Source: Leptasterias polaris
Lineage: Eukaryota > Echinodermata > Asteroidea > Forcipulatida > Asteriidae
Length of the DNA: 64,000 nt
Direction of reading: 5' to 3'
NCBI GenBank assembly: GCA_037783415.1
Contig: JAZGTN010000149.1
Location: forward strand, 1,984,001-2,048,000
How positions within the stretch are numbered: position 1 is the first letter of the stretch; the number at the start of each line of letters is the position of its first letter. The notes under the pieces were generated by a model. The model was not told the DNA's origin. It was given only the letters and a program-made list of their open reading frames with translations, and searched no databases. The translations under genes were made by a program, and so were the position numbers. Below are positions 53,619-63,994 of this stretch, piece after piece.

Positions 53619-54118
53619 CTTTTTATCATTGTACGTGAGACGGTTCGTACGGATTAGGGTTTTGTTGTTATTAACAAAGTGAACCGTCAGTGCTTTTTAT
53701 CATTGTACGTGAGACGGTTCGTACGGATTAGGGTTTTGTCGTTATTAACAAAGTGAACCGTCAGGCTGAGTGCTTTTTATCATTGTACATGAGACGGTTC
53801 ATACGGATTAGAGTTTTGTTATTAACAAAGTGAACCGTCAGTGCTTTTTATCATTGTACGTGAGACGGTTCATACGGATTAGGGTTTTGTTGTTATTAAC
53901 AAAGTGAACCGTCAGTGCTTTGTATCATTGTACGTGAGACGGTTCGTACGGATTAGGGATTTGTTGTTATTAACTGAGTGAACCGTCAGTGCTTTTTATC
54001 ATTGTACGTGAGACGGTTCGTACGGATTAGGGATTTGTTATTATGAACAAAAAAAGTGAACCGTCAGTGCTTTTTATCATTGTACGTGAGACGGTTCGTT
54101 CGGATTAGGGCTTTGTCA
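53619..54118. repeat. 74-bp satellite, seven units
   Basis: Units CTTTTTATCATTGTACGTGA, then GACGGTTC, GTACGGATTAGGG, TTTTGTTGTTATTAACAAAG, TGAACCGTC. Starts at about 53619, 53693, 53773, 53843, 53917, 53991 and 54069. Each unit has an inverted pair GACGGTTC/GAACCGTC enclosing a 35-base loop. Units are over 90 percent alike. The TTAGGG within each unit is not in a telomeric array. Confidence 0.9.
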
Positions 54119-55289
54119 ATATTAATTTTAGTGACTGCTCCTGTGTCATTATTTAAGTCCGGCTGTACCCAGTCATGTACACACGGGGTCCAGCACCCAC
54201 GCCCAACAAAGTTTGGATTGAATGCCTTATTTGAATTACCCGCGATTACACCAGATTATGTCATTGTCTTTTTTGTGTGGGTATACTGGTATACTGGTCG
54301 TGACAGAAGCAGTCAAGTGGAAAGAGATGAAAGCACACAGAAAAAGCAAGGGATGAACACTTGAGGTGGTGACAATGGGGGGGGGGGGGGGCGGTTAGAG
54401 TGAAGGGGCTGGTTTCACGACAAGAGGATGGGAACATAAAAAACAAAATCAAAGGTGATGAGAAGAGGGAAAACAAAAAAGTAAATAAAAGTAAATTATT
54501 AGTCATTTCCTTATTGGATGTTCAGACCATGGGGGTTGAATGGTCGACAGGCGCTTTATCCACAGTGTTTTCCTACACGACGAACAATCTCTCTGTGGTT
54601 ACCTAATATCAATATATTTGTTTGTAAATTGTTATTTATGTGTTTCGATATTCATTAATTGTACTTTTGGGTTGTTTTATTAAAACAATTGTAGACCTAA
54701 TCACCTATACAACTTGGTTGTAAGATCTGACTTTGTATGTATTTGATGTTGTTCTATTGACGTTCCGTTTAACTTGAGTGTATGTGGTGCACAAAGAACC
54801 CCTTTTTAATATTACCCCACCTATTTCCAAAATGTTCTCAAACTTTAATACGCACAAGCATAGCAGTCTCAACATTCATCATACAGAGATCCAACTAAAT
54901 GATGTATCTGGTGTTTTGTGTAAAACTGCGTTTAAATTAATAAACTCGGCCAGACTTGGTCTCTCAATACGAAGGCGGAGTCAATTTTGTCTGAGAAAGA
55001 AGGGGACCTACTGCATTTAGTGAAAACAAGTTGTATTCATATTAAATTTAACAGCCGGTTCAATCCAACATTGGGAACTCATGTCTTGTTTGGTTTCAAA
55101 ATAGTATCTTTCTTGTTAAAAGGGGGCTCTTGATGATGTCGACTTTTCAAAGCTGAAAAAGAAAGTTGCATTAAACAATTTTTTCTTTTCTATGGCAATA
55201 AAGTTGAAATTCGTAATTTTTAACAAGCAATTCGTATTTTCGTAATTCATAGATAAATTCGTAATAATTACGAAAAATTCGTAATAGTT
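54119..55289. other. No gene seen
   Basis: Noncoding. A G run at 54377-54392 is the main feature. Short frames only. Confidence 0.5.
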
Positions 55290-56284
55290 GGCAGCTATGT
55301 TGATGTACTTTGGAGCGAGGTCATGAAGGGCCTTGAATGTCAACAAAATAATCTTGAATTGAATACGATAGTGAATAGGCAGCCAATGTAACTGATGGAG
55401 TAAGGGAGTAACACGGCTCCATCTTGGTGCACCACATACAAGCCTAGCAGCGGCACTTTGAACTTTTTGCAGTCTAGATAATTGTGAATTTGGTAAACCA
55501 TAAAAAAAAACTATTGCAGTAATCAAGACGGACAGTTATAAAAGCGTGAACCAAAACAATTAACGCCTCTCTAGACAAATATTTCTTAATTCTTCTGATA
55601 TTATGAATATGATAAAATGCAGTGGAACAAGTCATTGTAATTTGCTTGTTCATTGTAAATGTAGAGTCAAACCAGCAGCCTAAGTTGCATACTTGTGATG
55701 ATGGTGAAATAACACAATCACCCACTCTTAAATCTGATATTGTTAATTTAGATAATTGCAACTGACTACCAATAATAATAAATTCAGTTTTGGCGTCGTT
55801 TATCATATCGTTATCTTTCAACATCCATTGACGTATATCCCTTATACAATAGTCCATTGCTGCCAGAGCCTGCTCTTGACTTACAGAGCTACACGTTTTA
55901 AAAGATAATGTACCGTTGGGTGTCGTCAGCATAGCAATGAGTGTTAGGGAGATGCTGCTTTACTATATCAAACAATTTGGATGAGTATATGCTAAAAAGC
56001 AAGGGTCCCAGACACGATCGTTGTGGTACTCCGCAATTGACAACAAACTTATCAGAAAGAGCTCCTTTCATTAAAACACGTTGAGTCCTTCTTGATAAGT
56101 AATAACTAAACCAATCTAAAACTAAACCCGAAATGCCAATCTTAGACCTCAGTCGATCCAGTAAAATTTCATGTTCTGCAGTATCAAAAGCAGCACTGAG
56201 ATCTAAGAGTACAAGTAAAGTAACGATCGAGGAACCTACTATGATGCCGTCAATAAACATAAAGTACAAAACGTGTGATTTCAT
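55290..56284 (-). pseudogene. CR1-type LINE reverse transcriptase fragment, two frameshifts
   Basis: Minus strand, three overlapping frames. 55898-56284: 'LLDLSAAFDTAEH', 'WFSYYLSRRTQRV', 'GVPQRSCLGPLLF', 'CYADDTQ' (catalytic motif kept; Gly to Arg in the QG step). 55474-55932: 'WMLKDNDMINDAKTEF', 'LGCWFD'. 55116-55526: 'QLSRLQKVQSAAARLV', 'LHWLPIHYRIQFKI', 'FKALHDLAPKYI', typical of the C-terminus of CR1-group enzymes. Shifts lie near 55925 and 55505. After 'PKYI' the homology ends in AT-rich DNA. It is 5' truncated within the RT domain. Confidence 0.85.
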
Positions 56285-57525
56285 GCACGTTATCTGATTT
56301 CGGTGAGTTTATGTTCATGTTAATCGTAATGATGTACAACTAGACGAGTCTTGAGATGGACTTAGTACACAGTTTGAGGTAACTTGTGGAAAACAAACAA
56401 TCTAAATTGCTAAAATATTGTACGGGTTAAATTCGTGTTTATATTGAACGAGGGGATGTTCTTGTTTTCCATTGATATGTCGTAATAAAGCAGCTTGATG
56501 CAATGAATGGTGCGTATCAACACCAGCAAGAAATGTCCGGCCGAAAAATGGTTACAAACAAATTATACGTGAAGTTTGAGTATATTAAGTACTCTTGAAC
56601 TAGCTATGCTAGAGAGGTGCAATTTCTAGAGAGGTATTCCTGCATCCGAAAATCAAACTTTGAGGACCACTTTGCGTAATCTTCTGATTACCATCAAGTG
56701 GGGACTCCGAATGCTCCTGAAAAGCATCTGCAATGGGATTTTTGTACACAGAGCTCTCACCGAGAGAGAGAAAAAAATCAAAGATGGTCAAATCAGCCTC
56801 AGAATAACACTGAATTTGCACAAGTTTATACCATCGGAAAGCCAGACTTTATCGAACGTTATTTTACACACTGCAACAGAATGGTACCAGTCTCATAAGT
56901 TTCAAGTCACTGCAGGCACACTCTAGAAATCTCTAGAATTGTTTGGTTTTCAGCAGTATAGCAAGTATATAATTATATTATTATTTTTCATTAATTTAAG
57001 TATCTTTATAGTTAGCCTACATACAAGCAAACAGCGCCACCAAACAATTTGTGAAAGTTAGCCAGGGGTGCGTTCCACTTGCGCAAACGTTTCCAACGTT
57101 TTTCAACATTTTCAAATGGAACGAGTTGTGCGCCAACAACGTTGGCGAACGTTGTTAGCAACCAGAGGCGAACGTATAGACCTTTCTTTTGTTGAAAAAC
57201 AAAGTGCGCCGGTTGGCACGGTCGGCCGAATGTTAGCAAAACATTCAATCGTGTTAAAAAATAGTGACCAAATTCAAAATTTTCTGTAAAGATTCATGAA
57301 CTGAAATACCTTCCATGATTGGTTGATTTGTTTCCAAAAAATTCAACACCAATTTTGAATATTTCTGTAACATTGCTACAAACTATGGCTATCTGTTTTT
57401 GATTTGCAGTTACAGCTTTCCATAGTTTTCCAACCTGGGTTGGCAAAAACTCGGGCTGTGAAGTTGCAAAAGAAAGGTCTATTTATGACGTGTGGGTGGT
57501 TGGTTTTTAAAATGGCGGACAATAC
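56285..57525. other. No gene seen
   Basis: Noncoding. The stretch at 57064-57180 starts GGGGTGCGTTCCACTTGCGC and contains repeated CAACGTT/AACGTTG words, possibly a miniature element. Confidence 0.5.
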
Positions 57526-57969
57526 TGTAACGTTAACTCGAGCGGTCTAGAGTCTGTCTGTAGGTAAACGTCTATCTTCTGTTGCAACTACATTAAAACG
57601 GACACTCAAATAAGTACCATGCACTGTATTCTCTTTGATTTTATAACGATGTTTTATTTGGATTCTCTCTCTCCTTTTTACACTTACTTTAGTGATTTGT
57701 CTGGCCGATCCTTCCTTCGGATTCACGTTAATCTTTTTAATCAAATCTAGGCTACTGCACTGGTGGCGCAATCACTGACCTGATCTTGATGCTTTCCCAA
57801 AGCCCGCCAAACTACAACTCCTAGACTCTAGTGCGTACCGCGGCCGCCGAATACGCGCTGCATCCTGCCCATGTGATCATCACGCAGTCATCACGCGCTA
57901 GCCACGCACACGGCGCCGCTGGCAAGAACTGGGTCAGTAACTGCGCCACCAGGCGACTATTTCGCCACA
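57526..57969 (-). repeat. Candidate 3' LTR of the gypsy element
   Basis: Read on the minus strand, a purine-rich AAAGGTGGAGGTAA (57970-57983) precedes TGTGGCGAAATAG, and the stretch ends in AACGTTACA at 57526, giving TG...CA borders over 444 bp. Inside are an AATAAA and a TATAAAA. This is the expected layout of a 3' LTR after a polypurine tract. The 5' LTR is outside the window, so identity of the two cannot be checked. Confidence 0.5.
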
Positions 57970-58502
57970 TTACCTCCACCTTTAAGAGGTTGATGTGTCC
58001 TCACATCGTGTCAACTTCACTTAACTCACTTAGTTCAGGTTAACTGTTTTTTTTTTATTTTATTTTTAATTTTTTTTTTTAACTCTGGCAAAACTCTGGC
58101 AAGACATGCGCCTTTAAAAAAACAAGTTCAAAGTTAGTACAATTCAAAACATCATAGTCTCTATGGTTTTTTTTTGTGTGGTTTTTTTCAGAGACGGCTA
58201 ACAAAATAGACAAAGAAAGCACTAACAAAATAAAGTGGTTTTTGAAATTACCGAAATACACTGGATTTCAGGTCTCTTCACACTGATCTCCTTGACTTTA
58301 ACTTTTTTTTTCTTTCTATTTTTTTATTTTTATTTTATTTATTTTTTTACTTTTAGAAAGAGAACAGCTAGAAAAAGGAGAGAATTTATTCGTAACTATA
58401 CTTTTCAGTCACTACTCGCGACACGACGGTGCTACCATCCAGCAGCTCTTTGATGGTGCGCTCTTTTATCACCCGTGCCAGTGATGTCTGTACGGCTACA
58501 TC
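57970..58502. other. Gypsy 3' untranslated region
   Basis: A/T homopolymer-rich DNA between the zinc-finger ORF stop and the candidate LTR. No gene seen. Confidence 0.5.
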
Positions 58503-59030
58503 TCAATGAGTCGGTTCACTACGCTCGTGAGTATCTGCAGTCCACTCCTCGGGCTCCAACGTGATCCGCCTGACTACTGGAGGATGTGCTGTGTGTGGTC
58601 CCACAGGTTGAATAGGAGGGTCCGGAATCAACTGCAGCGAGAGCCTCACAGGGGAAGGGGGTACTGTCAATGGCTGCAACACGGGTCTTTGGCTGGTGAA
58701 TGACAGCTGCTGGATGGGGCTGCTTGGGTGGATGCTAAGCACGTCGAAGTCTCTTCCTGGCGTTCTCGGCACTTCGTCTTTCTTGGCAGACGCTGATACT
58801 TGCTCCTTATGGGCGTGCTGCCAATGGCGGTCCAAATCATGCTTACTACTGAAACGGATTGGGCAGTAGGGACAGGCAAACCTTTCTCGCGTTTTCTGAT
58901 GTTGCTTCTCAACGTGCCGGCCTAGAATTGCAGATGATGAGAAGCTCTTTAGGCACTCGGTGCATTTCTGTCTTCGGGGGGAACGACTTCGCTCTCGGTC
59001 TCTATCTCTGCTTCGGCCCCGGTTGTCCAT
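58503..59030 (-). CDS. Gypsy third ORF: two C2H2 zinc fingers
   Basis: 175 codons from the Met at 59030 (the frame is open from 59177 and overlaps the pol end). It starts with a basic Arg/Ser/Asp-rich stretch ('RGRSRDRDRERSRSPRR'), like a nuclear localisation or RS-type tail. Then come two tandem C2H2 fingers, each C-x2-C-x12-H-x4-H ('CTECLKSF...', 'CPYCPIRF...'), and a Pro-rich C-terminal half. It occupies the position of env or an accessory gene in Ty3/gypsy elements but has no membrane segment. Possible roles: nucleic-acid binding, transcription of the element or target choice. It could be a captured host zinc-finger exon. Intact, no frameshift. Confidence 0.75.
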   Translation of the reverse strand: MDNRGRSRDRDRERSRSPRRQKCTECLKSFSSSAILGRHVEKQHQKTRERFACPYCPIRFSSKHDLDRHWQHAHKEQVSASAKKDEVPRTPGRDFDVLSIHPSSPIQQLSFTSQRPVLQPLTVPPSPVRLSLQLIPDPPIQPVGPHTAHPPVVRRITLEPEEWTADTHERSEPTH

Positions 59031-59067
59031 TACTAACACCCCTGTAAAAAGGAGCAGAGTAAAACAA

Positions 59068-62000
59068 TTAGCACCATTCTCCATAACGGTCTGGAGGCTT
59101 TCGTTTTCTTCTCGGATGGCCACTTTTGTTGAACTGTGGTTCCATCTCGTGATCATGGTCTGCCGAATATACCACATATTGTCTTGGAGTCAAGGGGTCT
59201 ACGGCACTGGCGTCGGCACTGTTGTCTGTTGGATTTCCCTCATCATTCGTTTGACTCAGTAGTTTGGTTTCCTCTGCCTCCGGGTCAGGGTTTTCTCCAG
59301 CACCATGCTGGCTCAAGAGTCCTACTTGCCCGGCATCTAGATCTGGACTTTCTCCTGCGCCTTGTTGGCTCAACAGATTGGGTTCCATCCTCTCATTTAA
59401 TCGCTCAACCTCAGTTGGCTGGTCATTTTCCCCCTTCTGTTGAAGCTGGAACCAAGATGTATCTACCTCGCCGTAGAAAGGCTTCAGCCGGTTGACATGG
59501 ATAACCTTGGGTTTGTGTCTGGGCCCTCGTCGCATCCTTACCACAACATCACTCAATAAATGAGTTATTATGTAAGGGCCGTCCCATTTTGGCTGGAGTT
59601 TTGGAGATAATCCAACCTTCTTCGTTCCAACTCGTGTCATTACTGTACTACCAACATCATATACAGGTTTGTCAGCCTTGAGATTGTAATGTCGGCTCTG
59701 ATAATAGGCGGACTTCTTCAGTTGAATTCGAGCCATCTCGTGAGCCGATTCTAGCCTTTGTCTGAGCCCTTCGCTGAAGTCTAAAGCATCGGTATGTTCC
59801 TCCTGAGGTTGACTACATATAACATCAATCGGCAAGTCCACCTCTCTTCCAAACATCATCTTATTTGGGGTAAGGCCAGTGCTCTCGTGAGGAGAAGCGC
59901 GGTATGCCATTAAGACCAATGGCACATGTCTGTCCCAATCCTTTTGATTAGTGGCGGCATACGAGGCGAGCATAGCAATCAGCGTCCTGTTGAAGCGTTC
60001 CACTTGACCGTCACTCTGCGGGTGGTAAGGTGTTGTTCGGGTCTTTTCTATACCCAACAATCCACATAAATTCTTGAAGAGCTTACTTTCAAATTGTCGG
60101 CCCTGGTCACTATGTATTTGGCGAGGTACGCCAAACCTACTTATGAATTCGTCAACTAACACACGGGCGATGGTTTCGGCATCTATGGCATGCACTGGAT
60201 AGGCCTCTGTCCATTTGCTGAAATAGTCCGATACAACCACAATGTAACGATTGCCTCCATCTGTGACTGGGAAAGGACCAGTGATGTCTATCGCTATCCT
60301 TTCTAGTGGCACACCGGAGACTTGCTGTTTCAGCGGCGCCCTTTTGTGTTTCTGTGGCATCTTCTGTTTAGCACACTCCAAGCACATCCGGCACCATTTC
60401 TTGACACTGTCCAGCATCTTCCACCAGTAAAAACGGGTTTTGACTTTCTCATACATTTTCCGTATGCCTAGGTGACCCCCTGTTGGGGCGTCATGCAGCT
60501 GCCTCATGCATTCTTCTTGCATCTTGTTGGGAATTATCAAAAGGTAACGGGTTTCATTGCCGGTATCATCCTCCCACTTCTTTTGCAAAATTCCATTTCG
60601 AACACAGAGCTGGTCCCAGGCTCCCCACAAGGTCTTAAAGCGGGCATTTTCTGCCGAAACCTCTAACCAAGGTGGTCTTTGAACCTTACATTCTAGCCAG
60701 TTTATAAACTTGCTCAGTATGGGATCCTCCTTCTGTCTCTGTCGAAGTGTTGCATTCGAAATTCCCAACAACCAATTCGGTTCAACTTCTCTGGCGGCAG
60801 CTACATTTTGTCGGATGTCCTGGGGAGTTGCATGTTCGGTCTGCTCTTGCAACCCTTTACAACGCTCTCTACTACTACTCTGCTGCTTTGTATACAATTC
60901 ACAAGATGTATCCTTGGTCTGAGAAGTGGCTGCGGCTGGTCCTTCATCTTGCCTATCTTCAGTATTCAGCCCAAAAGGCTGCTCCCAGTCTCCTGGGGAA
61001 CGTTTACACTGAAGGCAGGGCATTCGTGACATAGCATCAGCATTTCCGTGCTTGCGTCCAGGTCGGTGCTCTATAACAAAATTATATTCGGCCAACACCT
61101 GTAGCCATCTGGCTATTTGCCCTTCGGGATTCTTAAACCCGAAAAGCCATTTTAACGCTCCATGGTCAGTTCGAATTCGGAATTGTTGTCCATACAGATA
61201 TGGACGGAAGTGCTTCACATGGTGCACCAGGGCAAGGAGCTCTTTCCTGGTCACACAGTAATTTCTCTCGCTCTTGCTTAGGGAACGGCTGGCATAGGCT
61301 ATTACTCTCTCCACGCCATCTACATTTTGTGAAAGCACGGCCCCTATGCCAAAATCACTGGCATCAGTATCCAGGATGAAAGTTCTCGTTGCCGAGGGGT
61401 AAGCTAGAATTGGAGATGAAATAAGGCGCTTTCTAAGTTGATCAAAAGCTCCCTGGCACTCACGAGTCCAGCTGAACTCACGACCCTTCTCTGTTAGCCT
61501 ATGTAGTGGACCAGCCAACTCAGCAAAAGCCGGCACAAATCGGCGATAATATGAGGCAAGTCCAAGAAAACTACGGACATCACGCACATTCTCAGGTATC
61601 GGCCAGTCTTTCACTTTTTGGATTTTCTCCGGATCTGTATGCACCCCCTCGTCTGAGACAACATGTCCAAGGTAACATACTTGTTGCTGAAACAGGTGAC
61701 ATTTTCTGGGCTTTAGCTTGAGTCCTGCCTCCCTTATCCGCTCAAAGATAAGTTGTAGTCGTTCCACGTGCTCCTCAAAAGTTTGACTATATACTATGAC
61801 GTCATCTAAATAGACCAAACATATCTGCCAATGGAGACCGCGCAATACATTTTCCATAAGTCTTTCAAAAGTGGAAGGGGCGTTACATAGCCCAAAGGGC
61901 ATCACTTCGAACTGGTAAAGGCCGCAGTGAGCTGCAAACGCCGTCTTCTCTTTATGCTCTTCTGCCATCGGCACTTGCCAGTACCCGGACGCAAGGTCAA

Positions 62001-62712
62001 GAGTAGTGAAATATCGGGAGCCTGCTAAGGTGTCAATGGTGTCGTCAATACGCGGAATAGGGTATGCGTCTTTGCGTGTTATAGCATTCAGCCGTCGGTA
62101 GTCCACGCAGAATCTCACACTCCCGTCTTTCTTTCTCACCAGGACGATGGGTGACGCCCACGGTCCCGATGCTGGCTTGATGACACCTTTCTTTAGCATG
62201 TCGTTTATCTCCTTCTCTGCCACTTCCCTCTGATGAATTGGCAACCTCCTTGGTGGTTGCTTCACAGGAAGTGAACTACCGGTTTCAATACGGTGCTTGG
62301 TATTAGTTGTCCTACCAATATCTCCATCTCCTTTAGAGAACAGCGCCTGGTTCTTGAGCAGGAGGTTCTTTAACTGAATTTCTTCTGTTCCGTCTAAGCG
62401 AAGTGTGCTTCTCTGATAAAGGTCATTTAAATGTTCGGGAATTTGGCCATGTTCTCCCTTGCAATTCCTATCACCATCACAAGATCGGACGATGTTGATT
62501 TGCTCCGATTTCACTTGATCACCTGCATCAAGGTTGGGCCCAACTGCGTCGACTGTTTGGAATGTACCTGCCGTCGTTCCTTTGTAGATAGTTACTTGAG
62601 TGTCAGTTGGATTCATCAGTCTTACTGGCACTGTTCCCTCCTTGGTGCTGACTAGCGAGGGTGCTAGCATGAGATTATTTCTCTTGACAAGACCAAGGGC
62701 CGGTTCAATCAT
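59068..62712 (-). CDS. Gypsy pol: reverse transcriptase, RNase H, integrase
   Basis: 1,214 codons, intact. RT: 'FCVDYRRLNAIT', 'LDLASGYWQVPM', 'VMPFGLCNAPSTFERLM', catalytic 'YLDDVIVYS' near residue 305. RNase H: 'ILDTDASDFGIGAVLS' near 450 and 'TDHGALKWL'. Integrase: zinc-binding 'HLGIRKMYEKVKTRFYWW...C..C' near 765-800, core Asp in 'IAIDITGPFPV', Asp in 'IHSDQGRQFES' and Glu in 'SDGQVERFNRTL', then a GPY/F-type module ('PKWDGPYIITH', 'VIHVNRLKPFY'). Domain order RT-RH-IN is Ty3/gypsy. The ATG (62712-62710) overlaps the protease stop as ATGA. The upstream frame is -1 relative, so either reinitiation or -1 frameshifting could join them. Confidence 0.95.
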   Translation of the reverse strand: MIEPALGLVKRNNLMLAPSLVSTKEGTVPVRLMNPTDTQVTIYKGTTAGTFQTVDAVGPNLDAGDQVKSEQINIVRSCDGDRNCKGEHGQIPEHLNDLYQRSTLRLDGTEEIQLKNLLLKNQALFSKGDGDIGRTTNTKHRIETGSSLPVKQPPRRLPIHQREVAEKEINDMLKKGVIKPASGPWASPIVLVRKKDGSVRFCVDYRRLNAITRKDAYPIPRIDDTIDTLAGSRYFTTLDLASGYWQVPMAEEHKEKTAFAAHCGLYQFEVMPFGLCNAPSTFERLMENVLRGLHWQICLVYLDDVIVYSQTFEEHVERLQLIFERIREAGLKLKPRKCHLFQQQVCYLGHVVSDEGVHTDPEKIQKVKDWPIPENVRDVRSFLGLASYYRRFVPAFAELAGPLHRLTEKGREFSWTRECQGAFDQLRKRLISSPILAYPSATRTFILDTDASDFGIGAVLSQNVDGVERVIAYASRSLSKSERNYCVTRKELLALVHHVKHFRPYLYGQQFRIRTDHGALKWLFGFKNPEGQIARWLQVLAEYNFVIEHRPGRKHGNADAMSRMPCLQCKRSPGDWEQPFGLNTEDRQDEGPAAATSQTKDTSCELYTKQQSSSRERCKGLQEQTEHATPQDIRQNVAAAREVEPNWLLGISNATLRQRQKEDPILSKFINWLECKVQRPPWLEVSAENARFKTLWGAWDQLCVRNGILQKKWEDDTGNETRYLLIIPNKMQEECMRQLHDAPTGGHLGIRKMYEKVKTRFYWWKMLDSVKKWCRMCLECAKQKMPQKHKRAPLKQQVSGVPLERIAIDITGPFPVTDGGNRYIVVVSDYFSKWTEAYPVHAIDAETIARVLVDEFISRFGVPRQIHSDQGRQFESKLFKNLCGLLGIEKTRTTPYHPQSDGQVERFNRTLIAMLASYAATNQKDWDRHVPLVLMAYRASPHESTGLTPNKMMFGREVDLPIDVICSQPQEEHTDALDFSEGLRQRLESAHEMARIQLKKSAYYQSRHYNLKADKPVYDVGSTVMTRVGTKKVGLSPKLQPKWDGPYIITHLLSDVVVRMRRGPRHKPKVIHVNRLKPFYGEVDTSWFQLQQKGENDQPTEVERLNERMEPNLLSQQGAGESPDLDAGQVGLLSQHGAGENPDPEAEETKLLSQTNDEGNPTDNSADASAVDPLTPRQYVVYSADHDHEMEPQFNKSGHPRRKRKPPDRYGEWC

Positions 62713-63242
62713 CCCATACGGAACACCTCCTGCATTCTCGCTGAGTCTTCCTGCATTACCATTTCTGTCTGTGCCGGTACTACCACTGTTTCAATAACGG
62801 TCACACGACAGCTCCGCTGTCGATCGGATGTGTCCCTGAGAGGTAACTCGATTCCCCTCCACTGCAGAGTGTTGCTGGTTATGTCAATTGAGCAATTCTC
62901 AGATTGCAAGAAATCTAAACCCAGGAGCACCTCATTGCTAATGTCAGCGACGATAAATTTGTGAGAGACAAGGTGACCACCCAACTTCAGATTCACTGTT
63001 ACTTCCCCTGAGACTTCCAAATTCATATCATTTGCGACGTTCACCTCCACGCAAGTTTTGGCAATGCTGCATTGTTCTTTCTTTGACCATTTATTGACAA
63101 TTCTCTCAGATATAATTGATACCGAGGCCCCCGTGTCAATCAGAAGTATTGCATCTACTCCATTCAAAGAAGCATCTAAAAACAACCCCTTTCCAACTGC
63201 ATTAACCTCTCCCCTTTGAAGAGTGCTGTTAGGCCCCTTGGC
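62709..63242 (-). CDS. Gypsy aspartic protease (pro)
   Basis: The frame is open from about 63242, with the first Met at 63185 (158 codons from there). The catalytic motif 'LLIDTGASVSII' lies near residue 20 of that form, followed by 'VLLGLDFLQSENCSID', the conserved 'LLGxDFL' strand. It processes the element polyproteins. The frame lies -1 relative to gag and pol lies -1 relative to it. The stop TGA overlaps the pol ATG. Intact. Confidence 0.85.
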   Translation of the reverse strand, partial: AKGPNSTLQRGEVNAVGKGLFLDASLNGVDAILLIDTGASVSIISERIVNKWSKKEQCSIAKTCVEVNVANDMNLEVSGEVTVNLKLGGHLVSHKFIVADISNEVLLGLDFLQSENCSIDITSNTLQWRGIELPLRDTSDRQRSCRVTVIETVVVPAQTEMVMQEDSARMQEVFRMG

Positions 63243-63274
63243 TACAGCTGAGTCTTGGCCCCCAGGCTCAGCTA

Positions 63275-63994
63275 CTAACAGTTTTCCTGTTTTTCAATGT
63301 GTTGAGACTGTTGGACGTTCACATGAGCTGGTGTAGTACTATCACCCCTTTCCAGTAAGGGACAGTTAGGTCTAATATGGCCATACTCCTTGCAATTATA
63401 GCACTGAGGCCCCCTTCCGTCTGACCTTCGGGCCCCGCCAGGCTTCCTTCTGTTCAGCTGTCTTTGAAGTTCCCCAAGCTGTTCTGACATTTTCATTATT
63501 TGCTGCTGCAACTCTGCTGGCTCTGTACGTGTTTGAATGGCCTGAATTGTTTCAGTTGGGGTTACCTGTCTCACATTGACTTTCCTCAGGTCCACCATCC
63601 TACGTTCTTTTTCTGCCTTTTGAAGGGCTTCTAATTCAACTGCGGCTGCGACGGCGCTGTCAAGTGTTGTTGTTCTCATTTGCATAACCCTTATTCAAAT
63701 GTCCCCGTCAGCCAACGCATCTAGAAAATGGTCTCTACCCATGTGGTCTTTGCTTTCAGCCGGTAGGTCCACATACACTTTTTCCACCAGTCGTCGGATC
63801 TCCTCGGCTATTTCTACAAGGCTTTCTGTAGTTTTCTGTCGGCGGTTTCTGAGTTGAGCTCTATAGAGTTCTTTCCTTCCCAGTGGATCGAAACGGCCCT
63901 GCAGCGCTTTCACTAACTTGTCGTAATCTCCAATCGCATCTTTTGGCATTGTACTTAATACCTGCTGTGCTGAGCCAGTTAACAAGACGGCCAA
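63275..63994 (-). pseudogene. Gypsy gag: capsid-like region and CCHC zinc knuckle, internal TGA
   Basis: Two pieces in one frame, separated by TGA at 63695-63697. The first (63695-63994, entering from outside the window) has a helical capsid region ('LLTGSAQQVLSTMPKDAI', 'LQGRFDPLGRKELYRAQL'). The second (63275-63685) continues with a coiled stretch and the zinc knuckle 'CYNCKEYGHIRPNC' (C-x2-C-x4-H-x4-C). Gag packages the RNA. The TGA is probably one substitution from a sense codon, making this copy defective or needing readthrough. The N-terminus and 5' LTR are beyond the window. Confidence 0.8.

Noticed and set aside
53619..54118. TTAGGG in each unit as interstitial telomere
   Set aside because: It occurs once per 74-bp unit, not in tandem.
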